From Aphrophora alni (lineage: Eukaryota > Arthropoda > Insecta > Hemiptera > Aphrophoridae): 64,000 nucleotides of DNA. The notes beneath the pieces are model-generated. The model was given only the letters and a program-made list of their open reading frames with translations, had not been told where the DNA came from and did no database searches. The position numbers and the translations under genes were made by a program. The stretch spans positions 87,376,385-87,440,384 of the forward strand of contig OY740774.1 of assembly GCA_963513935.1 (NCBI GenBank), given 5' to 3'. This document shows positions 1 through 11,630 of this stretch, piece after piece; the stretch's first letter is position 1; the number at the start of each line of letters is the position of its first letter.

Positions 1-75
1 TTCCCCGGTACCCACCATATCTGGTGAGCGTTCCCCGATCCGCCACCTGGGGAGGCGCCCGCTAGGAGACTTGAA
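1..75. repeat. GC-rich tail-like repeat fragment cut by the window edge
   Basis: The first 75 bases are far richer in G and C than what follows and contain a small GGGGAGGCGCC-type hairpin. They look like the end of an interspersed element, perhaps a LINE 3' region, that continues to the left of the window. The family was not identified. Confidence 0.3.
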
Positions 76-162
76 ATAGTACGTTTCAAAAAATGTATTT
101 TTTTAAGCTTCATGTTTCGCCGTTGGACATCATGACATAAAGTAGACATCTAACATTATTTA

Positions 163-250
163 TATACAGAGTGTCCCATAAAAAGGGAAACCCTTTTGTT
201 TTTCTATTAATTGCTTATTCTTCAACCAATTCTTTTGAAACTTTACATAC
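163..250 (+). repeat. Left terminal inverted repeat of the mariner/Tc1-like element
   Basis: The outer 17 bases are a perfect inverted match to the right end. The inner part matches with gaps and shares the words ATTGCTTATTC and GATTCTTTTGAAACT (or close variants) with the complement of 1750-1820. Confidence 0.75.
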
Positions 251-514
251 TTTTAAAATTTACTTTACATACTTTTAAAACGATGTGTAAAACAGTTCCA
301 CACAATGGTCTTTATAGAAACAAAATGGCGGCAACTACAACTACTATGTGAAGGCATATACTTATATGCCTTTTACTCTTACAGGTTTAATTGTTGAACC
401 CTTCAACAACAGGTTTATTTGTTGTTCAATTCAAATTAAATAACAAATACATTAAAACAGAAACTTATAACCTTATTATTTTCAGTACATGTTATTAATC
501 TTTGTAATTGCAAA

Positions 515-1514
515 ATGGTTATTACAGTTGAGGAAAAGTAAAGTATCATGCATGGGGCATTGTTTTCAATAACGTTTCAGAATCAATTAGACAATTTCAT
601 GTTGTCTTCTCAGGTGTTGATTCACTCACACAATAATTAAGTGAAAAGATTTGTTGTTAGAAACGAGAAGCGGAGTGGAAAAGTACACTCGATCTATGTA
701 TTTATAAGTGAAGAGAAAAACTGGTATGCTCTTCATTACTCCGATTTTGGGGTAAACCAAAATCACTTAGAAAAGAAAAGCTTAAGACTAGAGTGCCCAA
801 ATCTTTAGTAATCGTAAAGAAAAAAGTTGTTTTTTTTACAAAATCCACCTATTCCGTAACCTACTTGAAGATGATACAGATAAAATAGTGGAGTTCTGTA
901 CCAGAATCATTGAGTTACATGAGACTGATCCTGATTGGCATACTCGTATTGTTTTCTCAAATGAGTCGAATTTCTACCGCAATGGTATTGTAAATAGACA
1001 TAACTCTAATTAATACAGAATCCAAAACCCTCGCGTTGTTTATCAGAAATTTCTTAAATCAAAAGGAATTACTGTCTCCGCGTCTGTGACTGTTAATGGC
1101 GTGCTGTTCATGAAATCTCACTCAGAATCATGACAGAAAACAAGTTTTAAATCAACAAGTATTGCTACATTTTACGGTTGGGGAGATTTTTTCCAACTAA
1201 ACGGTGCTTCGCCCTACTATTCAAATTCAGGAACAATTACTAAATAACAATCTTCAAGGGTATTGGATTGATTGTGGAAGTCTATTTTTAGGTTGGCCAC
1301 CCCTGGCTCCTGTTTAACTTTTTGTGACTTTTCTTAAAGGGCTATTTATAAGAACAAGTGTACACCCATAGTTTCAACAATTATGAGGCTTTGAAGGGCT
1401 TAATCGAAGAGGAACAAAATTCGGATTCCACATAATTACTTTACAAGGGCGTACGAGTCATTTGTTAAGCCTTGCTATCAGCGTGTCGTGGTGGATGAGT
1501 TTCAATTTGAATAA
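515..1514 (+). pseudogene. Mariner-type transposase pseudogene
   Basis: The transposase is split by stops and frameshifts. Recognisable pieces in order are: a central catalytic-region stretch (DWHTRIVFSNESNFYRNG, then VNRHN) at about 936-1010; ITVSASVTVNGVLF near 1069-1110; QLNGASPYYSNSGTI near 1195-1242, equivalent to the family's Q-DGA-PHY block; a WPP-SPDL-type block near 1293-1315 that has mutated; and a C terminus VVVDEFQFE ending at the TAA at 1512-1514. The acidic residue expected in the S-D-E/A motif is N (SNES), and the last acidic residue has also been lost, so the protein would be inactive even without stops. The start at 515 is a guess based on an ATG preceding the N-terminal similarity. 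Confidence 0.72.
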
Positions 1515-1749
1515 ATAAAGTAAGACTTTAATCTTATTTTCTTTGGTTTTTAAAACAAATAATTATTTTTAATTTGTTTAAAACAAAATAGTATTTTTAT
1601 CAAATTACGTTTGTAGCAATAAAATTTCTTTCCAAACTTATAAAAGCAGTATTTGATTTCAACGGCAGTTTTTGTGTTGCTGTCATTTTGTTAATATAAA
1701 CACCAGTGTGTTGAAATTTTCACACAAAATTTTTTTGTAAGTTTATTAC

Positions 1750-1840
1750 AAATTATGTAGAGTTTCAAAAGAATCGGTAGAGGAATAAGCAATTGATAGA
1801 AAATCAAAAACCTGTACTTATTCATGGGACACTCTGTATA
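1750..1840 (-). repeat. Right terminal inverted repeat of the mariner/Tc1-like element
   Basis: This is the inverted partner of the repeat at the left end. It ends in TGGGACACTCTGTA followed by the duplicated TA. Confidence 0.75.
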
Positions 1841-3165
1841 AGAAACTCAACGAAGACGAAAAAGGAGAATGAACGTTAAGTTTTCTACCACAAATTTGTT
1901 TTGAATTGTTTTCTAGTCTCTTTTTTTTTGTTTTCGTTTATATTATAAATTTAAATTATTATGTTTTATTGCGATTATTCATTTAAAAACAAAAACAAAT
2001 TGAATTCCATTCTTTGGAGCAATGGCAACTGTTGAATTTAAAACCCGATGGATGTAGACATCTGTTAAATGAAAAATTATAGACACGACATCAATAATAA
2101 TAATATTGGTAATTTATTAATTACAATAACTATTAAACAAACATAATTAAATAATAATAGAATTATTTTTATGTTTTATGTTGTTTTATATTGTACAACC
2201 AACAGAAAGAACAAATATTATCCTACGGTACAATTGCCTCTCTGGATACTGAGGCGAAGACGGAAAACAACATCCTCAATACTAATGTACTATTCATTCT
2301 ATAATCTATCCGAAACATGAAGCGCTCTAATTAAAACATAACATTTATACTCTTTCACCTTCCATCAATTCTTGATTTATTATTTACAGGACGCTATCTT
2401 AGTAAAAATTATTTATACATTTTTTTTAAATGATTGAGGAAGAATCATGATTGGTAAATGAATGATTGAATTGCATATAGCATGTGTACAATAATAGCGT
2501 GTTTTATTCCTTCCTAACACTTAGACATTAAAGTAAAGCACACACGCAAGCTCATCCATCACTACTGCCATCAGGTACGTTTATTTTTGGAGCACGATCT
2601 ATAACTAACAGATCAACCGATAACCTTTTATGTTTAGACTTGGAATTAATGATAGACACTGTAGTGGTCAAAGTTGGGATTGGTGCCACCCAAATTACAG
2701 CGATCTTAAATAAAATTAACATTGATTGTCTACTGTTGCACAGGTAAAATATAATAATTTTTGATTTCTTGCTTAAATTCAGACGCAGTGAAAAATAATT
2801 AGAATTCCCTACCTTGAAAAACAAAATCAGACGTTGAACAGTGTAAGTTCATATTAAATATTATCATTATTGATTGGTAATTTAAAGTTTTTATTTAGGA
2901 AGCTGGTTTTTACTTCCTAGACATCTCAGTCTAACGAATGTTTTTTTTATACAATGGTTTTGTTACAAATAATTTTTGATTTTTTTAAATAATAATATTA
3001 CATAATCTAACATTTGGAGATTTTAATATAGTTTAATATAGTTTAATCGGACATTTCCCATAATTGGTGTGTATAAAAATGTATACAAGACATTTCGAGA
3101 ATATAAATAAGCGCCTGTTATGAAGTGATAAACTTAGAACATGAAAGTTATAAACACCAACATAG
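1841..3165. other. AT-rich intergenic DNA
   Basis: No gene or classifiable element is seen. A weak resemblance at about 2215-2330 to the repeat family found at 36160-36290 (shared ATTCATTCTATAAT-type words) may be an old family E remnant. The 90-codon minus-strand frame at 2552-2824 has no recognisable domain. Confidence 0.5.
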
Positions 3166-3169
3166 CTTA

Positions 3170-3870
3170 GTAGCCTAAAATTAAATCTATAACCTAAAAA
3201 AGAAACATTTACCTAAAGCTAGTTCTGAGCAGTCAAAACTAAAACTAAATTTATAACCTACTAAAGAAACCCAGACCTAAAGCTAGGTTTGACCACTCAA
3301 AACTAAAACTAAATCTATAAATTCAAAAAGAAACATTTACCTAAAGCTAGAACTGAGCAGTCTAGCTTTAGAACTAAAACTAAAACTAAATTTATAACAT
3401 ACTAAAGAAACCCAGTCCTAAAGCTAGGTTTGACCAGTCAAAACTAAAACTAAATCTATAACCTAAAAAAGAAACAGAGATTTAAAGCTAGGCTTGACCA
3501 GTCAAAACTAAAACTGAATCTATAACCTAAAAAAGAAATCCAGACCTAAAGCTAGGTTTGACCAGTCAAAACTAAAACTAAATCTATAACCTGAAAAATA
3601 AACAGAGATCTAAAGCTAGGTTTGACCAGTCAAAACTAAAACTAAATCTATAACCTAAAAAAGAAACAGAGATTTAAAGCTAGGTTTGACCAGTCAAAAC
3701 TAAAACTAAATCTATAACCTAAAAAAGAAACATTTACCTAAAGCTAGTTCTGAGCAGTCAAAACTAAAACTAAATCTATAACCTGAAAAAGAAACAGAGA
3801 TTTAAAGCTAGGTCGGAACAGTCAAACAAAACTAAATTTATAACCTACTAAAGAAACCCAAACCTAAATC
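3170..3870. repeat. 64-bp minisatellite, about 11 copies
   Basis: The unit reads roughly CAGTCAAAACTAAAACTAAA, TCTATAACCTAAAAAAGAAA, then CAGAGATTTAAAGCTAGGTT and TGAC. The phrase TAAAGCTAG recurs every 64 bases. Two alternating sub-versions exist: ACATTTACCTAAAGCTAG and ACCCAGACCTAAAGCTAG. The third unit carries an extra internal duplication of about 20 bases. There is no coding potential, and it lies directly upstream of a dispersed repeat. Confidence 0.9.
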
Positions 3871-4374
3871 TAAATATAGCTTCTAAAGTAACGAACAAAA
3901 CATATTGGCCGCCATCTTTACAAAAATAACGGTTCATGAGTTATTGATAAACATTTTGCATTGAGTCAGTTAAATATTATTTAATTTGGAAAAATCGACT
4001 CTACTGATTTCTTTCAGATTTTAGTGAAATGTAATTATGAAGGAGCCAAAGTAGTAAAATCGCAATAAAAATAATGTCGTTTAAGCATAAAAGTATTACA
4101 ATGAAGCTGTCATTTAAAGTTCGATTTAATAGAACTTACCCTGAAGACGTTTTTATGGCGCCAGAAAAGCAAATTTAGACCCTTTTTTAAAGACAATATA
4201 AATGTTTTATTTTCAATACCTGAAAAATATGATATTTTTGGAAATGATTAGTTTCTATTTGGTTTTAGTTGGTGAGTAGAAAGATTTGTGCAATAATTTG
4301 TCAAGGTTTATTAATAAAATGTTTAAAACCTCTAAATATTAATAAACCAAATGAGAAGAAAGCAAGCTTCATCG

Positions 4375-5320
4375 AAAAATTATAATCCCTAAAATTAAAT
4401 CCAAAACAACTTCTTTATCCAATCTTTAATAATGTCACTCAAAACGTAAGATTGAAAAAGATTAACTTCTAAGATTTGCTCAGCTTCTCACTGTCACGAA
4501 ATAACAAAATGCAATTTGTCAGGAGTCGAACTGTAAAGGTTAATCTAATTCAACCCCCAAAGCTTTACGACATTCACCCTTACAAAGTTCAAATAAAAAG
4601 TCTTTCACAATGATGAATTGTGGGTAATATCTGTCAACGTGGATTTTATGGAGGAAAAACACAAAACCACGAGGGTGGAGGGTGGAGATCACTACTGTAG
4701 GGTTAGAAACACAGCTGTAAATACATTGTTGTCTTTTAATGAAATACTGTTGGTTTTGTTGTTAAAAATTATGGTCATTATTTTTTATTATAGTAAGACA
4801 AATACGCGAAATGCTATTATAGGTATACAATAGACAAAGGAATAGTATAGGAAATGCAGGGGAAGAAATTTAGTCCCACCTCTTCTCCGAGAGAGGACAA
4901 GTGGGAGAAACATGGTGGAGTAATGAGGTAAATTGGGATAAGGAACTCTTTTGTGAGCACAGGAAAGTACTTTTATTATTGTAGATCTATAATTATCGCC
5001 TCCTGCTATTTTCCTTACGAAAGTGATCTCATCACACACGATGACATGTAAAGCGATCCCATGATAGGAGCAACATGGCGACATGTTTTAATCCAACAAA
5101 TTTCATCAAAAATGAACAATCTCGACAATATTCATGAAATGCTTCTCCAGAAGTTGAATATTAGTACGGGTGTGGCAATCCCGAGGTCCTAACTGGATTT
5201 ACATCTCTCTTCATCGAATCTAGGATCTTTTTATTTCAACACTCCTATCAGTTCTGTTTTGACCAACCCTTGTTCTTTTCCGATCCTAACGTTATTAGAT
5301 TATTCAAGGGCTGCGGGACA
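4375..5320 (+). repeat. Left copy of inverted repeat pair IR-1
   Basis: This block is matched in inverted orientation by 11455-12451. Shared landmarks include TATAATCCCTAAAATTAAAT at the outer end, the GAGGGTGGAGGGTGGAGATC stretch near 4672, the TCTCCGAGAGAGGACA stretch near 4883 and a family A segment at the inner end. The 71-codon frame at 4618-4833 and the 98-codon frame at 4788-5084 lie inside the repeat and show no domain. It behaves as a non-coding dispersed repeat of unknown class. Confidence 0.85.
5150..5320 (+). repeat. Family A copy 1 (inside IR-1)
   Basis: It carries the family A head (GGGTGTGGCAATCCCGAG) and body, ending after the GATCCTAACGTTATTAGA motif. The 3' third is missing. 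Confidence 0.8.
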
Positions 5321-5329
5321 ATGATGACC

Positions 5330-5640
5330 GAGATGGGTTTACTGCAGTAGGTGTCGAAACACATTTCTAAATACATCTTTTAATGAAATACTGTTGTTAA
5401 TAGTTTATGGTAAACTTTATCATATCTTTTGTAGTTAAAATTTTTGGTTATTTATTTTCACTATATTCAGCGAATTCTCAGTGCGTCAGTAATTTTCCAT
5501 AGATTTATTACACTGTATTTATATATGTATCACTGAAGATGGCAATAATGTCATTGAAACGCGGTTGATTTTTTAAAAATCAGAAATTATAATAAAGTTT
5601 TATTTTAATTTAAAACATCTCACAATTTAAGGTTAATAGA
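5330..5640 (+). repeat. Partial duplication of IR-1 internal sequence, ending in a hairpin-GAAAC motif
   Basis: The words CTTTTAATGAAATACTGTTG and the following TTTTGGTTATTTATTTT echo 4733-4800 in the same orientation. At 5532-5563 lies CTGAAGATGGCAATAATGTC followed by ATTGAAACG, one of several loci where a CTGARGA word, a small hairpin and GAAAC occur together. An AATAAA follows at about 5590. Confidence 0.45.
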
Positions 5641-5689
5641 AAGTTAGAGTTACGACTAAAATAGATTAATAACTAATAGTACATAGTAA

Positions 5690-6690
5690 TACATCTAAAT
5701 ATTGGTGATTATTTACTGGTTATATAATAATAATAAGCAATTCATTTAACTAAGCTTACAATCACTATTTCACTGACTTATTAATGACACAATGTATATT
5801 CAGTATTAAAAGACACGAGAATGTAAGGTTTTGCTACTACAGCAACTAACTTACACGTATTTGTGTGGATAATTCTCTTGTAACTGAAAATTTTGAACGA
5901 AATTTATAGAGCCGTTTTTGTGAGCCGTTTTTAGCTTAATAGTTTTTTTTTTTTTAATGATAAATCCGGATGATGGAATTCCATAACGTTTGATTTGGAT
6001 TAAATACTGTATTTTAGCAAAGTTTTATTAAACTTAGAGCTCTTTTTACAAAAATCTAAAAATTTTGAGCGATTAAATATGAAAAAAAATGTTTTGTGAT
6101 ATAGAAAACTTCTTACATAATTTGATTAAAATAGTTTCCCTGTTTTGGTTTGTATAAACGACGGACTGGGAGATAGACATCATCCCAATAACATCTTTCT
6201 TTTTTGTATCTATGGACTACAAAACATACTTTAAAAAAACAAAAAATAAACCACTTCTCTAGACTGTATAATAATTAAAGGCTCAAGTAAAATACATTAA
6301 AAATACGCCTAAATATTGGTGACTCATATTTCACATTACAATGTATACTAACTAGTCAACGACTCTAAACCACCGGCACGCTTTCCACTCTGTATTGTAC
6401 TGAGAGTTGTAACCAATACAAAGAACCTTATAACTAATCGTAGCTCAACTAAATATTTGTCGTAGCGATTCATCGAGGATGATTTTCTATGTCCTACACG
6501 ACATCAAAAGCTGCTCTCACTAAACAATAGCATTATTACTCTTTAACTGTTGTATTGCTTCTTACTATTAATATAATGTTTACAGAAATATATACTGATT
6601 CCTTTGTAATCTAATTAGATTATTTTTACATTGTAGGATTAGCTTCACATCCTACATATTAAAAATCGTTAGTAAATTGTGTAAAAACGA
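5690..6690 (-). repeat. Family E copies (degenerate, minus orientation)
   Basis: Segments here match, in inverted sense, 32390-32900 and 49150-49420, and in direct sense 35930-36430. Shared features are ATCTAAATATTGGTGATTA, the TCCTACACGACATC block near 6492, TAAACAATAGCATTATTACT near 6520 and a small TAGGAT...CATCCTA inverted repeat near 6634-6656. The ATCTAAATATTGGTGA word appears twice (5694 and 6308), suggesting two overlapping or nested copies. Confidence 0.6.
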
Positions 6691-6699
6691 TGATATTTT

Positions 6700-7460
6700 T
6701 GTCTTCTTACTATACAATTTATTGTACAAACTTATTTATAAGTAGCTTAGGTTTCTCATTGTATTCCACAAGTACCAGAAGTTTAAGGTAAAGTCAATAT
6801 CTGGGATAGACACCCTTCAAGTACAGTGCTTCCCCCCTACTAATACTCACAGGTTCGGTCCTAGCTCTTTGTGGTAACAACTATAAACTTTCACTATAAA
6901 CTTTGTCCCTAGAAAACTTACAGTTGAGAGCTTATTGTCTTGTTTTAGTTTAAATTAAAATAACTTCAAACATACTTATTATTAATATTATTATTGTATT
7001 GTTCCTTCTACACAATTCAATAACAAAACATGACTCATTTACAAAAAATGCAATCAATATTACACAACAAATTGATGCAACATAACTAAACGCATTTTGA
7101 TCTTTAGTAAAATTTTAATAATACCATCCCGAGGTAAAAAAAAAACCCAGTTAGGGATGAAAATATTGCTGCAAAGTTCTTTAACAATTACCTCAAAAAA
7201 GTAAGAAAAAAGCTATGGTCGACAAATCCAATTACTTAAACCATTGTTATCAAAACACATGTGAAAAACTCTGAATTCGGCTTCTGTGCCCACATAGGCT
7301 AAATTAACATAAAATTAATAACTAATATCCAAAAATAGTTTAAATATACTATCAAAATCTGTGGAAATGTATTTTTAAAATTTTGTAAATCTGATATAAT
7401 ACATTTTTTTTAATTCTTTAATTAAATCTTAAAATCCATTTCGATCAATTTCAAGATTTT
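6700..7460. other. AT-rich intergenic DNA
   Basis: No gene, known element or repeat family was recognised in this stretch. Confidence 0.5.
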
Positions 7461-7464
7461 TTTT

Positions 7465-7519
7465 TTTAAGGTGACAAATCTATCGGATATCTATAAAAAA
7501 AAGAAGAGAAAATAAAGAC

Positions 7520-7577
<58 letters not shown>

Positions 7578-7690
7578 AATACTCTAATAGCATCAGATAA
7601 AAGAGAGGGATCTTATCAAGAAAGGTGTAGATCCAACTACAGTCCCTCGGGATTGTCACACCTCTACTCACTAGAGAAAGCCCCTGAGTG
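7465..7690 (-). repeat. Family A copy 2, carrying an expanded TC tract
   Basis: Minus-orientation family A. GATCCAACTACAGTCCCTCG and GGATTGTCACACC at the right end correspond to the family head. The middle (the TTGACCAACTC region) is deleted and a pure TC tract occupies the place of the usual ACTCCTAGCCCTCGAATA segment. The 63-codon frame here is repeat-derived. Confidence 0.75.
7523..7576. repeat. (TC)27 microsatellite
   Basis: Uninterrupted TC dinucleotides over 54 bases inside a family A copy. Confidence 0.97.
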
Positions 7691-8154
7691 TAATTTTAAG
7701 CTTAAATAACATTCTGTTTTCAATTGAAAGACTTTATATTTTTTTTACCAAATTTTAAAATAGAAAACTGGCCCCCATTTTTAAATAATTTAATCGAGTT
7801 TTGTGGTAATCGAACTAATCCTTCGATTTATAACACATTTTTCTATATAGCCAACGAAAGCTAACACTTTCTTTTACATATCAAATTTTACTAAAACTTA
7901 AACAAAAATGTGGTAATTTTTCCTAATTTTTAGGTTAATGTTTAACTACTTTATAGGCTATACGAAGTAGAGGGGAAATTTTGTAATCATCACAGTTTCA
8001 ACATCTGTTTTTGAATGATATTCACGTTTCATGGCCTCAGGTGAACGGTCCGTCTGTCGTCGTTTTCGTTGTCGTCGTTGTCTGTACGACAGCGGACACA
8101 AAAATTAAAAAAAAATATGAAATTTAGTATAGTGTGCTCATACAGCACCGTATT

Positions 8155-8310
8155 GAGATTCAGAAAAATTTTAATAAAAATGGCAAAATGGCAACCATTT
8201 TAAACTATTTATTTAATAATATCACGTATGTTATTCAACTTGTAACACACTAAATTAGATAAAAATCTGCAGATTTCAATTCTGCATGTAATGGTACCAA
8301 CCCCACCAGT
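8155..8310 (-). repeat. Family L copy
   Basis: In inverted sense it matches 18240-18385, sharing CATGCAGAATTGAAATCT and TTTTTATCTAATTTA. A more diverged match is at 17050-17150. Class unknown. Confidence 0.7.
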
Positions 8311-8389
8311 CTATAATAAATAAAAGTGAAGTTATTGTAAAAACACGTTATTACGAAAGTCTCAATAAAATGTGTTATTTGTATAGTTT

Positions 8390-8425
8390 ACGAGATCCGA
8401 CACGAGCGTATCGAGTGGAAATTTC

Positions 8426-8459
<34 letters not shown>

Positions 8460-8555
8460 CGAGACTCGAGACATTGGAGACGAGAACCGCGAGTGGAGAC
8501 TTTATAATATATACACATCTACGACTACAAGATATTAGTGATACACAATTATAAG
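8390..8555 (+). repeat. Family L-associated segment with CGAGCG..CGAGTGG motif
   Basis: Resembles 17215-17330: both have an ACGAGCG-CGAGTGG phrase followed by a T-rich run and end in TGATAYACAAATTATRAG-like sequence. It is split by an AT dinucleotide tract at 8429-8457. Confidence 0.5.
8429..8457. repeat. (AT)14 microsatellite
   Basis: Pure AT dinucleotide repeat. Confidence 0.95.
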
Positions 8556-9600
8556 AATCAGAAAAACTGCATAACAACTGTTTTAAACTAATTGACCCTT
8601 GAACTATCAATACAATTTAATAATTACTACAAGGCCCAAGCTTACAAATGTTGTACATTATATTCAGAGAACCTGCTTGTGTTTACAGTGTAAGATAGAC
8701 AGTACCATGACGTTGGTAGTCAAGTTTTTTTTTGATTAGCTGTAAAATTGTTTTGGCAAAAGTATTATTCAGACATTAAAACCGTACAAAATGAAGTCTT
8801 TGAATCTATGAAGTTAAGCTGAGAAATTATTCTCCAAAAATAATCTAATAATTTTTCAATAAGTCGTAGTCTGTAAGATTTTTTAAATAAAAACTATCAA
8901 AATATTGGTCCCTTTTTATACGTTGTCAAGAAATTTAATATCCTTTAATGTATAAAACTGTTTATAAGTGCCCACTCAATTCGCTATTGGCCATCCTACT
9001 GCCTGGGAATTTAACTTCACTGTTGCTGTTAAACTGCACTTTTATATTATTCATTAATTTGTTCCATTGAAATCGTAAGTTAAAACTTTACTTCACGCCC
9101 AGATACTTCCATTAAAATTTTAAGTCCTTCTTATTTATCTTTCACACTTTAACTATAGGCGAAAGTGTAGTCAGTTTTGCTGCTGTTAAATGGAATTAAT
9201 TTACCATTTGTCTTAATACACTAAATCACATTCATGAATGAGTGCTATCTTTTTAATGTCTTACTTTTGTTGGGGTGAAATTGAGAGTCCCTCTTATAAA
9301 ATCTGTTTAATAAGATATGCTTGATCAACTAAGTACCAGTACTCTTTCAAAAGTAAGTTAAAATTTAAAATGATTATAGCTCAATTACTTTTGGTTCAAT
9401 TTAAAAAAATATATATATATCTTTATACTTGAACATTCAGGATTTAAAATCAGCTGTATTTTTTATTAATTAATGTATTTCACTGTTGCTAAAGAGTTTG
9501 TTTGAAGTCACTGTTTATACTTTGTTAAGTTAAAACTGTTATCTGTATTAACATTCTAGTATCATTATTGTTTGTTGTATTTATTATATTTGTTACCAAC
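8556..9600. other. AT-rich intergenic DNA
   Basis: Nothing recognisable except a short AT tract near 9409-9421. The terminal repeats of the adjacent mariner-type pseudogene were looked for here and not found. Confidence 0.5.
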
Positions 9601-9639
9601 ACAAACACGTATCGAACTAATTCAGAGCTGTTATGAATG

Positions 9640-10560
9640 TGGCAAAACTTTACATTAAGACATTTTCGTACCTGAAATGGCTTGAGAGATGGGTCGTGTG
9701 GAGTACCTAACATATAAAACTAAACTTGTGCAGAAGTTTGAAACCACTGATTCTGAAGAAAAACAAAAATCAGGAAGACCTTCAATAGTTAAAGATGATA
9801 TTGCATTTGCCGATATCTTGCATGAAAAAATTAAAATTGTTAATAACACTAAATAACACTTTCACCAAAGCAGTGTTAAAAAATTTACCGAACACCTTGA
9901 TTTGAGTAATACAACCTTATGGGGTATTCTTAAAAGCCAATTCTGAATTTACCTCTATATAATCCAAATGAGGTTCAAACTGAAAGCCTATTGATAAGCC
10001 TAAGAGAATTGATTTTTCCTTGTTAATTGTTACCCAAATTTAGTTACATGAAGGATGGCTAACAAAGATCTTTTGGACCGATGAAGCACACTTTCATCTG
10101 AATGAATGTGTAAACACTCTGAATATAACTGAACAAGTATTTCATGAGTTGAAGGTTAAATTTTGGTTTGGTTTCTCCTCCAAAGAAGTACAAAATAGAG
10201 TAACAAAAACAGCCTCAATCACGGGGAAAAGCTGATTAGTAACACGTGATACCAGAAGAGCAAGTCCACGGTATTGAGAAAATAACGAGCACCTCCACCA
10301 AAACGTTTTTAACACGACATTTTGAAAACCATGTAATTGAAACACAATGTGGGGTGTCTTGGTCTCCGAGATCTCCTGATTTAAACCCTACGGAATTCTG
10401 ACTCTGAAGGTATCTCAAGGACGGAGTTTTTTGCTTAAAACCAACAAAAATTGAAGACATCAATTGTTTAAAAAGTAGCAGCAATCAGTCTCGATAACTT
10501 GGTTGATTTCACGCACGCTGTGCAGGAAAGGTTAAAACTTGTCCATATAAACCACATATC
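9640..10560 (+). pseudogene. Second mariner-type transposase pseudogene
   Basis: A transposase of the IS630/Tc1/mariner superfamily is recognisable in pieces on the + strand. Near 9742-9830 is KFETTDSEEKQKSGRPSI, the usual linker after the first helix-turn-helix. Near 10056-10110 is GWLTKIFWTDEAHFHLNE, which keeps the catalytic D of the TDEAHF motif. FWFGFSSKE follows near 10161. Near 10342-10420 is TQCGVSWSPRSPDLNPTEF, with the third acidic residue, then RYLKDGVF. Stops and frameshifts interrupt the gene. It belongs to a different lineage from the element at 163-1840 (TDEAHF rather than SNESNF). The overlapping minus-strand frames (9525-9849, 10142-10484) are shadows of it. Confidence 0.75.
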
Positions 10561-10569
10561 AAATAGGGG

Positions 10570-11450
10570 ATGATTTTGTTGCAGTTTCACTAATAGAGTC
10601 AAATTGTATAATTATCCTACACAAACTTATCTGTAAGTAAATTAAAATGGTCACTTAAAATTATAAAAAGACGCGGTATTTCTCTCACGAATAAAATAAA
10701 CTAAATTTCTTGCAGCATCTCAAGGTTACAGCTCAGACTCCATCTCATCTAGCTTGTTCTTGTGAGTCGTTTCTCACGGCGATTTTTAAACTAAAACAAA
10801 TAAATTTGAGACTTGTCATGCTATTTTAATAACATAAATATTCTTATTAATATGAATTAAAATAATCTTGCAAATGAAATGTCAAAAATATACTACAATA
10901 TAACATATGACTTTTCCATTGAAGCTAGTAGAAATTATTAAATTTTTAGAAACTTTTTACTAGTATGAAAAACGCTTTTAGTTCTAATTTTCGTTAAAAT
11001 GAAATACCAACTCTGAAACTGACAAAACATACTCTGATCATTTTTCAGCATCAAAAAGCTATTATAACTTTGAAAATATATAGCCGATTCAAACAAATTT
11101 TCAGTTTAAATAGTGTTTATATTGTGCATCACAATTGTAACTTTCAAAATACATATTGTCATTGAAAATGATAAGAAAAATCTGTTAATAATTTTGGATT
11201 TCGTATTATTCGTAGAGTCACACGTTGTTATAAATTGAGAAATAATTAATAAATTATTATGAAACACAAAAATAAATTACCAGATATTGTACCTACATAA
11301 GGTGATAATCACATAAGCCCGTGTAAGTTGTAACAACCAAACAAATACGTTACGGAATATATTTTTTTCGGTTTAAAGGTGAAATCTTGGTTATCATAGT
11401 CTTAGAAAATGTGGAGCATAAAATATAGACCCGTAACCATTAAATAATGT
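10570..11450. other. AT-rich intergenic DNA
   Basis: No open frame with a recognisable domain and no identified repeat family. Confidence 0.5.
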
Positions 11451-11454
11451 AATA

Positions 11455-11630
11455 ACGTTAGGATCGGAAAAGAACAAGAGTTGGTCAAGAAAGAACTGAT
11501 AGGAAAGTTGAAAGGAAAGGATCTAACCCAAGATTAGATGAAGAGAGTTGTAAATCCAGTAAGGTTACCTTGGGATTACCACATCCGTACGAACTATTGA
11601 ACTTCGGAGAGGCGTTACATATAAATGTTG
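11455..11630 (-). repeat. Family A copy 3 (inside IR-1 right arm)
   Basis: Minus-orientation counterpart of copy 1. AACGTTAGGATCGG and AGAACAAGAGTTGGTCAAGA are the complement of the family body. It was duplicated as part of the larger IR-1 unit, not as an independent insertion. Confidence 0.8.

Larger units (their letters stand above)
163..1840 (+). mobile_element. Decayed mariner/Tc1-like DNA transposon with long terminal inverted repeats
   Basis: The ends are exact inverted copies: TATACAGAGTGTCCCAT at 163-179 and its complement at 1824-1840. The outer TA on each side (163-164 and 1839-1840) is the TA target duplication of the IS630/Tc1/mariner superfamily, leaving an element of 165-1838. 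The inverted similarity continues imperfectly inward for about 85 bases (to about 250 on the left and from about 1750 on the right), so the terminal repeats are long. A broken transposase lies between them on the + strand. Confidence 0.82.

Noticed and set aside
2552..2824. 90-codon minus-strand frame
   Set aside because: No recognisable domain, signal or repeat family. A frame of this length is expected by chance in 64 kb.
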